Assembly (NCBI GenBank): GCA_011772495.1 | Contig: WVZL01000029.1 | Span: 556 to 64,555, forward strand | Reading direction: 5' to 3' | Length of the DNA stretch: 64,000 bases | Source of the DNA: Candidatus Aminicenantota bacterium | GTDB lineage: Bacteria > Acidobacteriota > Aminicenantia > Aminicenantales > Aminicenantaceae | Shown: positions 33,901-40,534 of the stretch, piece by piece | Position numbering within the stretch: the stretch's first letter is position 1 | Layout of the letters: each line of letters opens with the position of its first letter | Notes under the pieces: model-generated | The model's input: only the letters and a program-made list of their open reading frames with translations | The model's database searches: none | What the model was told of the DNA's origin: nothing | Made by a program: the position numbers and the translations under genes

Positions 33901-34106
33901 TTGAAGGATATAAAAGGCCTAAACCCAGGATGCGGATTGAACCCGTTAAGCTGACCAAGGAAGAGGAGGAGCTAAAACGCCCTGAGATGCCGTTGCTGAG
34001 TATAAATAAGAGGCTCCAAAGCTTCGCAGAAGTTGAATTGGGCTACACTGAAAAAATGGCAATTCGTGAAGCGAAGCGATGCAGAAGATGTGATATAGAG
34101 GAATAA
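30990..34106 (+). CDS. fusion of NuoF/HydB-like NADH-binding flavoprotein with GltD/NfnB-like FAD oxidoreductase
   Basis: 1038 residues in two halves. Residues 1-120: thioredoxin-like [2Fe-2S] domain (Cys near 38 and VTGCHGFC near 70). About 130-545: NuoF 51-kDa domain with FMN/NADH loops RGRGGAGF (near 189) and NADEGDPGAYMDRS, SLBB part, and the N3-type [4Fe-4S] ligands Cys479, 482, 485 and 525. About 560-1038: glutamate-synthase-beta/NfnB part with two [4Fe-4S] sites (Cys568, 572, 607, 611, 615, 619 and partners), FAD loop G664-x-G666-x-x-G669, a second Rossmann fold and the C-terminal AKRCRRCD. The extra ferredoxin tail normal for HydB is missing; the GltD part takes its place. This puts an NAD site and an NfnB-like site in one chain, as the separate subunits of Sporomusa-type Nfn do. 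The second Rossmann loop is degenerate (G796-D-D-Y-I-S) and the NADP-binding Arg pair reads G821-R822. Confidence 0.9.
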   Translation: MKNTRKMKSINDLKRAIKTQIQKRKSKEEFILTVSAGTCGRARGSFKVIKALKNAIKKEKLENEVKIKVTGCHGFCEVEPNIIIHPHNIFYQKVDPKNAKDIIIQTILNNKIIDELLYSDPITKEKISQENNIPFYKHQTRIILGDNALIDPTDINDYLSIRGYSSLIKVLSEISSEEVINIVKQSGLRGRGGAGFHTGMKWEFARKANGNTKFIICNADEGDPGAYMDRSLLEGNPHRVLEGMLIGAYAIGAEEGYIYVRDEYPLAVKHVSLAISQAKKLGLLGKNILGTGFNFQIHISKGAGAFVCGEETALISSIQGKVGEPRQRPPFPAVKGLWGKPTNINNVETWANIPVIIEKGADWFSKIGTNGSKGTKIFSLVGKINNTGLVEVPIGITLREIIYDIGGGIPGGKKLKAVQTGGPSGGCIPAKLLDLPVDYERLAEAGSIMGSGGMIVTDENTCMVDLAKYFLNFLRDESCGKCLSCREGIRRMWEIVTGITEGRATMEHLYILEGLARVVKDASMCGLGQTASNPVLSTLRYFRDEYKAHIIEKWCPALVCKRLIPSPCQDACPVGIDVPSYIALIAWGKFNEAVDLIREDNPFPAICGRVCNHPCELNCKMGEFDRPIAIHSLKRTCADYVLKREGYKLPSIQSKREEKVAIIGSGPAGLTAAYYLARLGYRTTVFEALPVAGGMLSVGIPSYRLPREIVKAEIDAICDLGVEIKVNTAIGKDLSMDDLKQQGYKAIFIATGAHRSLKLGLSGEDGLKGIIDCVAFLKDVNLGNQKKPGDKIVIIGDDYISADAARVCKRLGSSEVNIIYGRSRKEMPLDDSEIDQALDEGVKIHYLTIPNKILSKEGKVTGLQCIHTQVGKADSRGRGELIPLEGSEFVIDADTIIRATGQVPDIAFLDRKFEISRWNQIVVDPYTLQTNVSGVFAGGDVVTGPATVIEAIAAGKKAAASIDSYIKEKKFEGYKRPKPRMRIEPVKLTKEEEELKRPEMPLLSINKRLQSFAEVELGYTEKMAIREAKRCRRCDIEE

Positions 34107-34556
34107 ATGGATTTTGACAGAGTAGACAAAATTCTGAAAGCCTATGGCATGAAAGAGACCCACTTAGTTAGCATATTACTCGATATTCAGACTGAAGCAA
34201 ATTTCCTCCCCAGAGAAATACTATCTTATGTAGCGAAAAAATTAGGAATTCCCCTGAGTCAAGTATGCCGTTTTGCAACTTTCTACAAAGCTTTTAGTCT
34301 GAAGCCACGAGGAAGGCATGTAATCAAAACCTGCCTTGGTACTGCTTGCCATGTAAGAGGAGCAGTGAAGGTGTTGCAAACAATAGAAAGAGAGTTAGGT
34401 ATTAGGGATGGCGACACGACAAGAGATTTTAAGTTTACTTTGGAAACTGTTAATTGTCTGGGAGCATGTGCTTTAGGTCCTTTAGTCGTGATTGATAATG
34501 ACTACTACGGGCAAATGAATACAACAAAAGTGCCAAAGATGCTTAAGGATTATTAA
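34107..34556 (+). CDS. NuoE/HydC-like [2Fe-2S] thioredoxin-fold subunit, copy 2
   Basis: 149 residues, starts immediately after the stop of the fusion gene (no gap). Same architecture as the copy at 30518: helical bundle, then C-L-G-T-A-C near 75 and C-L-G-A-C near 116 as [2Fe-2S] ligands. The two copies are clearly paralogous (shared FATFYKAFSLKPRG / FYRTFSLKPRG stretch). It should pair with the NuoF/HydB copy encoded 13 bases downstream. Confidence 0.9.
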   Translation: MDFDRVDKILKAYGMKETHLVSILLDIQTEANFLPREILSYVAKKLGIPLSQVCRFATFYKAFSLKPRGRHVIKTCLGTACHVRGAVKVLQTIERELGIRDGDTTRDFKFTLETVNCLGACALGPLVVIDNDYYGQMNTTKVPKMLKDY

Positions 34557-34569
34557 GGTTTAAGTACAA

Positions 34570-36420
34570 ATGAGAATAGCAGACGAAAGCGGTCTAAAAG
34601 AGCTAAAGAATTCAGTGCTTCAAGAACGTGATTCCTTAAGACCATGTATAACTATATGCGGAGGAACTGGTTGTCATGGTTATGCGTGCGAGAAGGTCAT
34701 TGCTGCGGTGGAAAACGAAATTGAGAGACAGAATTTGAAAGACAAAGTGAGCATGAGAGTTACAGGTTGCCACGGCTTCTGCGAAAGAGGGCCTATTGTA
34801 GTTATATATCCGGAAAAAGTTTTTTATCAACGAGTAGCAGTAGACGATGTGCCTGAAATCATTTCTCAAACTATAATTAACAGCAAGATTATCGAGCGTC
34901 TGTTATATACTGATCCAAACACTGGCGTGAAGCCTGTTCATGAGGATGATGTTCCTTTCTACAATAGACAGAAACGGATTATCTTTGGGAACAATGGTAA
35001 GATTGAACCTACAAATATATCTGACTACATTGCCCTGGATGGTTACGGTGCTTTGTGCAAAGCGCTCTTTCACATGACCCCCGACCAAATAATAGAAGAG
35101 GTAAATAAATCCAAACTTAGAGGAAGAGGCGGAGCTGGCTTTTCTACAAGTAAAAAATGGGCGATTACAAGGGCTTCAAAGAAAGGAATGAAATTTATAA
35201 TCTGTAATTGTGACGAAGGAGACCCTGGCGCTTATATGGATCGCAGCCTTATGGAGGGCAATCCTCATTTAGTTCTGGAAGGAATGATTATAGGAGCATA
35301 TGCCATTGGAGCTCACGAAGGATATATTTACATACGTAATGAATATCCCTTGGCGGTGAGAAATGTTGGAATAGCAATCAAGCAAGCAGAAGAGTTGGGA
35401 CTTCTTGGAAAGAACATATTAAACTCTGGTTTCAACTTCACTATAACCGTTCACAAAGCGGCAGGAGCGTTTGTCTGTGGTGAAGAGACAGCCCTTATTT
35501 CATCAATTGAGGGTAAACTCGATGGGCCAAGACCAAGACCTCCATTTCCGGCTCAAAAAGGATTATGGGGCAAGCCAACTAATATTAATAATGTAGAGAC
35601 ATTGGCCAATGTTCCTTTAATAATCGAAAGAGGCGCAGATTGGTATTCTAAAATTGGAACAGAGAAAAGCAAGGGCACAAAGATATTTTCATTAGTCGGA
35701 AAGGTAAACAATACAGGGCTGGTTGAGGTGCCGATGGGAATGACGCTTCGAGAGGTGGTATTTGATATAGGAGGTGGAATACCAAAAGGCAAAAATTTTA
35801 AGGCTGTTCAGACAGGTGGTCCATCAGGAGGGTGTATCCCAGAAAGTCTAATAGATCTGCCGGTTGACTTTGAAAGACTGACAGAAGTGGGATCTATGAT
35901 GGGATCAGGTGGCATGATTGTAATGGATGAAAATACATGCATGGTGGATGTGGCTAAATACTTTCTTGGCTTTCTTGATGATGAATCTTGCGGCAAGTGT
36001 GTTCCATGCCGGGAAGGGATAGAGAAAATGCGGGAAATACTCACCAATATTTGTAAAGGCGAAGGAGAAGAGGGTGACATTGAATTGTTAGAAGAAATAG
36101 CCCTAACAGTTAAAGAGACATCTTTATGTGGCCTTGGTCAAACTGCGAGTAATCCTGTTTTGACAACCATAAAATATTTTAGAGATGAATATGAGGAGCA
36201 CATCAGAAACAAAAGGTGTCCAGCAGGTGTGTGCCTTGATTTAATTTCCTATTCAATTGATGCTGAAAAGTGCAATGGATGTGGGGCCTGTGTGAGACCT
36301 TGTCCAACCCAAGCAATAACTGGAGAAAAAAAGAAATTGCATAGTTTAGACCAAGAGAAATGCATTAAATGTGGAGCCTGTTTTGAGACCTGCAAGTTTG
36401 ATTCAATAATCATAAAGTGA
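34570..36420 (+). CDS. NuoF/HydB-like NADH-binding flavoprotein with C-terminal 2x[4Fe-4S]
   Basis: 616 residues; the standard HydB/HndC layout. Thioredoxin-like [2Fe-2S] domain (about 1-110; C-H-G-Y-A-C near 38 and C-H-G-F-C near 70), NuoF domain (about 125-540) with RGRGGAGF near 184, NCDEGDPGAYMDRS and GAFVCGEETALISSIEG, the N3-type cluster ligands CGKCVPC...C (about 475-525), and two ferredoxin motifs at the C-terminus (C-N-G-C-G-A-C-V-R-P-C and C-I-K-C-G-A-C-F-E-T-C). In HydABC-type bifurcating enzymes this subunit holds the FMN where NADH and ferredoxin paths meet. It is highly similar in order to the first half of the fusion protein, which points to an old duplication of an E-F pair. 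Confidence 0.93.
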   Translation: MRIADESGLKELKNSVLQERDSLRPCITICGGTGCHGYACEKVIAAVENEIERQNLKDKVSMRVTGCHGFCERGPIVVIYPEKVFYQRVAVDDVPEIISQTIINSKIIERLLYTDPNTGVKPVHEDDVPFYNRQKRIIFGNNGKIEPTNISDYIALDGYGALCKALFHMTPDQIIEEVNKSKLRGRGGAGFSTSKKWAITRASKKGMKFIICNCDEGDPGAYMDRSLMEGNPHLVLEGMIIGAYAIGAHEGYIYIRNEYPLAVRNVGIAIKQAEELGLLGKNILNSGFNFTITVHKAAGAFVCGEETALISSIEGKLDGPRPRPPFPAQKGLWGKPTNINNVETLANVPLIIERGADWYSKIGTEKSKGTKIFSLVGKVNNTGLVEVPMGMTLREVVFDIGGGIPKGKNFKAVQTGGPSGGCIPESLIDLPVDFERLTEVGSMMGSGGMIVMDENTCMVDVAKYFLGFLDDESCGKCVPCREGIEKMREILTNICKGEGEEGDIELLEEIALTVKETSLCGLGQTASNPVLTTIKYFRDEYEEHIRNKRCPAGVCLDLISYSIDAEKCNGCGACVRPCPTQAITGEKKKLHSLDQEKCIKCGACFETCKFDSIIIK

Positions 36421-36426
36421 GGGAAA

Positions 36427-37206
36427 ATGATAACGCTTGCTGTTGACAATCAAGAAATTACTGTTAAAGAGGGAACGACATTACTTAAAGCATCCGAAAA
36501 ACTCGGTATAGAAATTCCCACACTTTGCTATCATGAAGGACTTCTCCCTTACGGGGCTTGCAGGCTCTGTGTTGTTGAGATATTTAAGGAAAAGGAAAAC
36601 AGAATGGTAGCAGCCTGTTCTTTCCCAGTTGAGGAAGGAATGAAGGTAGTAACTAGCTCCGATAGAGTTCTAAAGAGGCGAAGGATGATTGTAGAATTTC
36701 TATTGTCAAGATGCCCAGATGTAAAGACAATTAAGGATTTGGCTGATAGAATGGGAATTAAAAAGCCTCGCTTCAAATCTAAGAATTTGGATTGTATTCT
36801 TTGCGGTCTGTGTGTGCGTGTTTGTAATGAAATTGCGGGAATAGGTGCAATTGGATTTGTGAGCCGTGGGAAAAAGTTGAAAGTAGATACTCCCTTTCAT
36901 ATGGCTTCGGATGTCTGTATTGGCTGCGGAGCTTGCTCTTCTGTTTGTCCTACAGATGCTATTGAAATGGAATTGGATGCTGTAAAAAGATTCCTCGAGT
37001 TGCTTGGCAGCGAGCATAAATGCAGATATGCGCTCATGGGTTTAATTTCTTACAAAGTCTGTTCCAATAATTATGAGTGTTGGAAGTGTAAGATAGACCA
37101 AAGGATCCGAGACGCACTAGGTACTCATCCTATATTTGCGGCAAAAAAGATAAAAAAAGAAAAAGTAAATCAATATTTTTCATTTTTAAAAAAAATTCAG
37201 GAGTAA
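36427..37206 (+). CDS. HydA/NuoG N-terminal-like iron-sulfur protein, copy 1
   Basis: 259 residues. A plant-type [2Fe-2S] domain (Cys34, 45, 48, 64) followed by two [4Fe-4S] sites (Cys123, 126, 129, 133 and Cys164, 167, 170, 174). A further C-W-K-C pair stands near residue 220. Unlike HydA or NuoG, there is no His-Cys [4Fe-4S] motif between the first and second domain, no hydrogenase H-cluster domain and no molybdopterin domain, so this is a pure electron wire. It lies six bases after the HydB-like gene. Probable role: carry electrons between the NuoEF modules and a catalytic flavoprotein such as the GltB-like protein encoded downstream. Confidence 0.88.
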   Translation: MITLAVDNQEITVKEGTTLLKASEKLGIEIPTLCYHEGLLPYGACRLCVVEIFKEKENRMVAACSFPVEEGMKVVTSSDRVLKRRRMIVEFLLSRCPDVKTIKDLADRMGIKKPRFKSKNLDCILCGLCVRVCNEIAGIGAIGFVSRGKKLKVDTPFHMASDVCIGCGACSSVCPTDAIEMELDAVKRFLELLGSEHKCRYALMGLISYKVCSNNYECWKCKIDQRIRDALGTHPIFAAKKIKKEKVNQYFSFLKKIQE

Positions 37207-37292
37207 GCAATACGATGTGAATATGAGCAAACCTGATAGATTGGAGGCATAGAAAACTTTGGGGAAAAAGCAGCCAGAGATAAGGAGAGAAA

Positions 37293-38003
37293 ATGATCAC
37301 TATAAGATTAAATGGTGCGGACGTTAAAGTCGAAGAGGGGTGGACAATATTAGAGGCTTGTAAATTTTATGGGATTGCTATCCCTACTCTCTGCTACAAC
37401 GAAGGATTAAGTCCCTATGGAGGCTGCCGCCTCTGTCTTGTGGAAATTGGCGAAGGTCATAGGGCAAAACTCGCCTCATCCTGCACTTACCCCGTTGAGG
37501 AAGGCCTGGCCGTCCATACAGATACAAAAAGAGTCATTGAAACGCGGAAGATGATGATAGAGCTCATGCTTTCTATTTCCCCTAATTCTAAAGTCATCCA
37601 GGACTTGGCCTCCAAATTCGGAGTTACAAAAGTCAGGTTCAAGATTCGAAACGAAGAATGCATCCTCTGTGGCCTCTGTGTCCGTATGTGCAGAGAGCAA
37701 ATGGACGGCAAAGCTATCGGCTTTCAGAAGCGGGGGTATAAAAGAAAAATATCGACTCCCTTTGACATCCGCTCTGAGGAATGTCGCCTCTGTGGGGGTT
37801 GCATCTATATCTGTCCTGCTTGCCAATTGAGATGCCAGGGTCCTGAAGCAGATACTGCAGTGTGCAACGCCTGCCTGACCATGGATCCCACCTGTTTGGA
37901 CCACTATGATGAGCTTCAGTGCTGGATGTATGATGCCGGTCGCTGCGGGACTTGTGTCAGAGAAAAAATAGAAAAAGAGAAAACAGTGAGCAGCAAATCA
38001 TAA
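37293..38003 (+). CDS. HydA/NuoG N-terminal-like iron-sulfur protein, copy 2
   Basis: 236 residues, colinear paralogue of the preceding gene: [2Fe-2S] ligands at the same positions (Cys34, 45, 48, 64), first [4Fe-4S] at Cys123-x2-x2-x3, second near 163 (C-R-L-C-G-G-C-I-Y-I-C). The C-terminus has more cysteines (CNACLTMDPTC and RCGTC) that could hold another metal site. No catalytic domain. Base composition and codon choice here return to that of the surrounding chromosome, in contrast to the AT-rich genes just upstream. An 86-base gap precedes it; ribosome site AGGAGA. Probably the direct electron partner of the GltB-like protein, with which it shares composition. Confidence 0.88.
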   Translation: MITIRLNGADVKVEEGWTILEACKFYGIAIPTLCYNEGLSPYGGCRLCLVEIGEGHRAKLASSCTYPVEEGLAVHTDTKRVIETRKMMIELMLSISPNSKVIQDLASKFGVTKVRFKIRNEECILCGLCVRMCREQMDGKAIGFQKRGYKRKISTPFDIRSEECRLCGGCIYICPACQLRCQGPEADTAVCNACLTMDPTCLDHYDELQCWMYDAGRCGTCVREKIEKEKTVSSKS

Positions 38004-38041
38004 ACGGCAATGATTATCATATATCTTTTTTCTCACTGTTT
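37981..38041 (+). promoter_or_regulatory. nested hairpin between copy-2 ferredoxin and GltB-like gene
   Basis: A perfect 10-base inverted repeat AAACAGTGAG (37981-37990) / CTCACTGTTT (38032-38041) encloses a second 6-base one AATCAT/ATGATT around AAACGGCA. The outer left arm overlaps the end of the ferredoxin gene. The ribosome site AAGGAGGT of the next gene follows 20 bases later. It may be an RNA processing or stability element that sets separate expression of the GltB-like gene. Confidence 0.5.
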
Positions 38042-38074
38042 ACTGATCAATGATGAAATAAGGAGGTAAAGATT

Positions 38075-39655
38075 ATGGCTTATACAAAACTCAATAGAAG
38101 CGCTGCCACCCTCACCAAGAACAGGACGGAAGGCTCCATAAGCCCTTTCAGTGGAATGTGTGTGACCTGTGTGGATGGTTGTATCGGCATGTGCGAAATA
38201 GGAAAATCCGCCTATCGTGGCTCAGAAGTTCTTTATCCTCAACCTTTTGGTATCATCACTGCTGCCTCTGAAAAAGAATATCCGGTTGACCTTTCTCATT
38301 TCAGCATCATGGGTACAGCAGCCGGTGCCTATGGAGTGGAAGCTGACAGCGATAAAGCCACCTTTCCTAAAGTCACCATCGAGACAGCGGTCGGCCATGA
38401 CAAAGGAATCAAGCTCAAAGTTCCCTTCATCATTTCAGGTATGGGCTCTACGAATGTAGCCAAACAAAACTGGAAAGGACTCGCTATCGGAGCAGCACTC
38501 TCAGGAACAATTCTCACCATAGGAGAAAATGTCTGCGGCATGGATGATCAGTCAGAATTCAAGAACAGAAAAATTGTCCGTTCCCCTGATATGGAAACCC
38601 GGGTCAAACTCTTCCAAGACTGGCAAGAGAAGGGCTACGGCACAGTCGCCGTTCAAGCCAACGTGGAAGACACAAGGCTGGGAGTTCATGAATACGTTAT
38701 CCAGAAATTAGGAGTTCAAGCTGTCGAGCTGAAATGGGGACAAGGGGCCAAGGACATCGGGGGAGAAGTAAAGATAAAAGACTTAAAGAAAGCTCAGGAA
38801 TTGAAAAAGAGAGGCTATATTGTGCTGCCCGATCCAGAAGACCCCAGTGTGATTAAGGCTTTTGAGAAAGGAAGCTTCAAGGAGTTTGAAAGGCATTCCA
38901 GACTGGGAATGGTCGAGGAAGAAAGCTTCATGAAGCGGGTTGAAGAACTCAGACAAGCAGGCACAAAATATGTATTTTTGAAAACAGGAGCTTACAGACC
39001 TGTAGACTTAGCCCGGGCTGTCAAATTCGCCTCTAAAGCCAAGCTTGACCTTCTCACGGTGGATGGAGCAGGAGGGGGGACTGGCATGAGTCCCTGGCGG
39101 ATGATGAATGAATGGGGAATCCCAAGTGTTGAAATCTGGTCCCTGCTCTACCAATATGTGCATAAACTGGCCCAAAAGGGAGAACACATTCCTGATATTG
39201 TTGCGGCCGGAGGGGTTACTTTTGAAGACCAAATTTATAAAGCCTTAGCCTTAGGTGCTCCTTACTTCAAAGCCGTTGGAATGGCCAGAGGGCCTATGGC
39301 GGCAACGATGGTGGGGAAAACCATAGGAAAGCGGATTGAGGAGGGTCAGATTCCTGTCTACGTGGAACGTTTCGGAAGCTCAGCTGAAGAGATTTTCGTT
39401 ACGGCTCCAGAACTCAAGAGAAAATACAAAGAAAAATTCAACGATATCCCCACCGGTGCCATGGGACTTTTCACCTATTTCCGCAGGCTCAGTCAAGGTC
39501 TGCGTCAGCTCATGGCCGGAAACAGAAAGTTCACCCTCAAATACATCAATCGAAACGATATTGCTTCTCTAACCCAAGACGCGGCCAATATCAGCGGCAT
39601 TCCTTATATCCTCGAGGTTGATAAAGACGAAGTCGAAAAAATCCTGAAGAGCTAG
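38075..39655 (+). CDS. GltB-like FMN-binding protein without glutaminase domain
   Basis: 526 residues. It matches the FMN-barrel (synthase) domain of glutamate synthase: GKDIGGEVKI-like loop near 230, LLTVDGAGGGTGMSPWRMMNE near 325, DIVAAGGVTFEDQIYKALAL near 375 with GAPYFKAVGMARG. In GltB, glutamate is formed here from 2-oxoglutarate and ammonia with electrons from FMN. The N-terminal glutaminase domain and the C-terminal GXGXG domain are absent, and the usual C-x5-C-P-x-G-[3Fe-4S] motif is not seen. Instead the N-terminus has Cys29, Cys32, Cys36, Cys40, a likely [4Fe-4S] site. So it may use free ammonia, or may act on another substrate. Strong ribosome site AAGGAGGT. Last gene of the redox locus; its stop overlaps a REPIN-like repeat. 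Confidence 0.85.
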   Translation: MAYTKLNRSAATLTKNRTEGSISPFSGMCVTCVDGCIGMCEIGKSAYRGSEVLYPQPFGIITAASEKEYPVDLSHFSIMGTAAGAYGVEADSDKATFPKVTIETAVGHDKGIKLKVPFIISGMGSTNVAKQNWKGLAIGAALSGTILTIGENVCGMDDQSEFKNRKIVRSPDMETRVKLFQDWQEKGYGTVAVQANVEDTRLGVHEYVIQKLGVQAVELKWGQGAKDIGGEVKIKDLKKAQELKKRGYIVLPDPEDPSVIKAFEKGSFKEFERHSRLGMVEEESFMKRVEELRQAGTKYVFLKTGAYRPVDLARAVKFASKAKLDLLTVDGAGGGTGMSPWRMMNEWGIPSVEIWSLLYQYVHKLAQKGEHIPDIVAAGGVTFEDQIYKALALGAPYFKAVGMARGPMAATMVGKTIGKRIEEGQIPVYVERFGSSAEEIFVTAPELKRKYKEKFNDIPTGAMGLFTYFRRLSQGLRQLMAGNRKFTLKYINRNDIASLTQDAANISGIPYILEVDKDEVEKILKS

Positions 39656-39768
39656 GGGTCAGGTCTACACTTTTAACTTTTTTTACGGTAACAGGGAATA
39701 TATGAGCTGATTCTCAGACACAGATTCCGGGTGGCAACAAAAACGTTAAAAGTGTAGACCTGACCCCT
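39654..39768. repeat. REPIN-like inverted repeat, family B, copy 2
   Basis: AGGGGTCAGGTCTACACTTT (from 39654) continuing into TAAC is repeated inversely up to 39768 (AAAAGTGTAGACCTGACCCC). The first bases overlap the stop codon of the GltB-like gene (39653-39655). Shares the core GGGGTCAGGTCT with 19616-19696, while the inner arm differs but is complementary within each copy. Loop about 60 bases. Confidence 0.85.
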
Positions 39769-39807
39769 ATTCTTTCTATCTATTTTAAAGGTTCATTCTC
39801 CTTAATA

Positions 39808-39836
39808 TTTACTCTTGAGGAGTCTTATGTTATAAA
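39808..39836 (+). promoter_or_regulatory. candidate sigma-70 promoter of the site-2 protease gene
   Basis: TTTACT (39808-39813), 17-base spacer, TATAAA (39831-39836). Start near 39843, nine bases before the ATG at 39852, so the leader is too short for a Shine-Dalgarno sequence. Confidence 0.5.
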
Positions 39837-39851
39837 TAGCTCTGGTCTAAA

Positions 39852-40532
39852 ATGGGCATCGTTACTTTTATTATCTCAATTTTTGTTCTCCTCTTTGCTA
39901 TCACTGTCCACGAAGCAGCCCACGGTTGGGCTGCCCATAAAATGGGAGATCCGACAGCTTTCAGCCTGGGCAGAGTTACTCTTAATCCCATACCTCATAT
40001 TGATCCCATAGGTACAATCATTTTTCCTGTTATTTTGGCTATCATGGGGGCGCCCGTTTTTGGTTGGGCCAAACCTGTTCCTGTCAATCCTCTCAATCTG
40101 AGAAATCCCCGCCGCGACAACCTCTGGATCTCTGCGGCTGGACCTGCCTCAAACTTGACCGCAGCTGCCTTGGCTATGATCGGGATTTTATTTCTCAAGC
40201 TGATAAGACCCGAAGTGAGCTATTTCCTCCGAAACTTCCTCCTGGCAAGGGGAGGTTTTCCTCGAGGCTTTTATCCCCTTGAGGGTTTGGCTCTCATCCT
40301 ATTTTTCATGGTCTTGATCAACTGTTATTTAGCTGTTTTTAACCTGATTCCTATTCCTCCCCTTGATGGAAGTGGAGTCTTGATGGGATTCCTCTCCGAG
40401 GAAGCGGCTGCCAAATACGACCGTCTTCGTCCCTTCGGCTTTCTCATCATCTTGGGACTGATCTGGTTAGGCCTTCTCCATGTTATCATCAGGCCAATTC
40501 AATTCATCATCTTCAGGCTTATTCTATTCTAG
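39852..40532 (+). CDS. M50 site-2-protease-family membrane metallopeptidase
   Basis: 226 residues, mostly hydrophobic with five or six membrane helices. Zinc site HEAAHGW at about residue 20 in the first helix and the N-x-x-P-x-P-x-L-D-G motif (NLIPIPPLDGSG) near 160, which supplies the third ligand; both intact. This is the short cytoplasmic-loop type without PDZ (unlike RseP), widespread and of mostly unknown substrate. It is followed at once by trpS (stop and start codons touch), so they are likely co-transcribed with scpA and scpB. Confidence 0.9.
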   Translation: MGIVTFIISIFVLLFAITVHEAAHGWAAHKMGDPTAFSLGRVTLNPIPHIDPIGTIIFPVILAIMGAPVFGWAKPVPVNPLNLRNPRRDNLWISAAGPASNLTAAALAMIGILFLKLIRPEVSYFLRNFLLARGGFPRGFYPLEGLALILFFMVLINCYLAVFNLIPIPPLDGSGVLMGFLSEEAAAKYDRLRPFGFLIILGLIWLGLLHVIIRPIQFIIFRLILF

Positions 40533-40534
40533 TG

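Noticed and set aside
30518-39655. Reading the locus as a HydABC hydrogenase or as respiratory complex I
   Set aside because: No H-cluster domain, no NuoG catalytic part, no NuoB/C/D/I and no membrane subunits are present.
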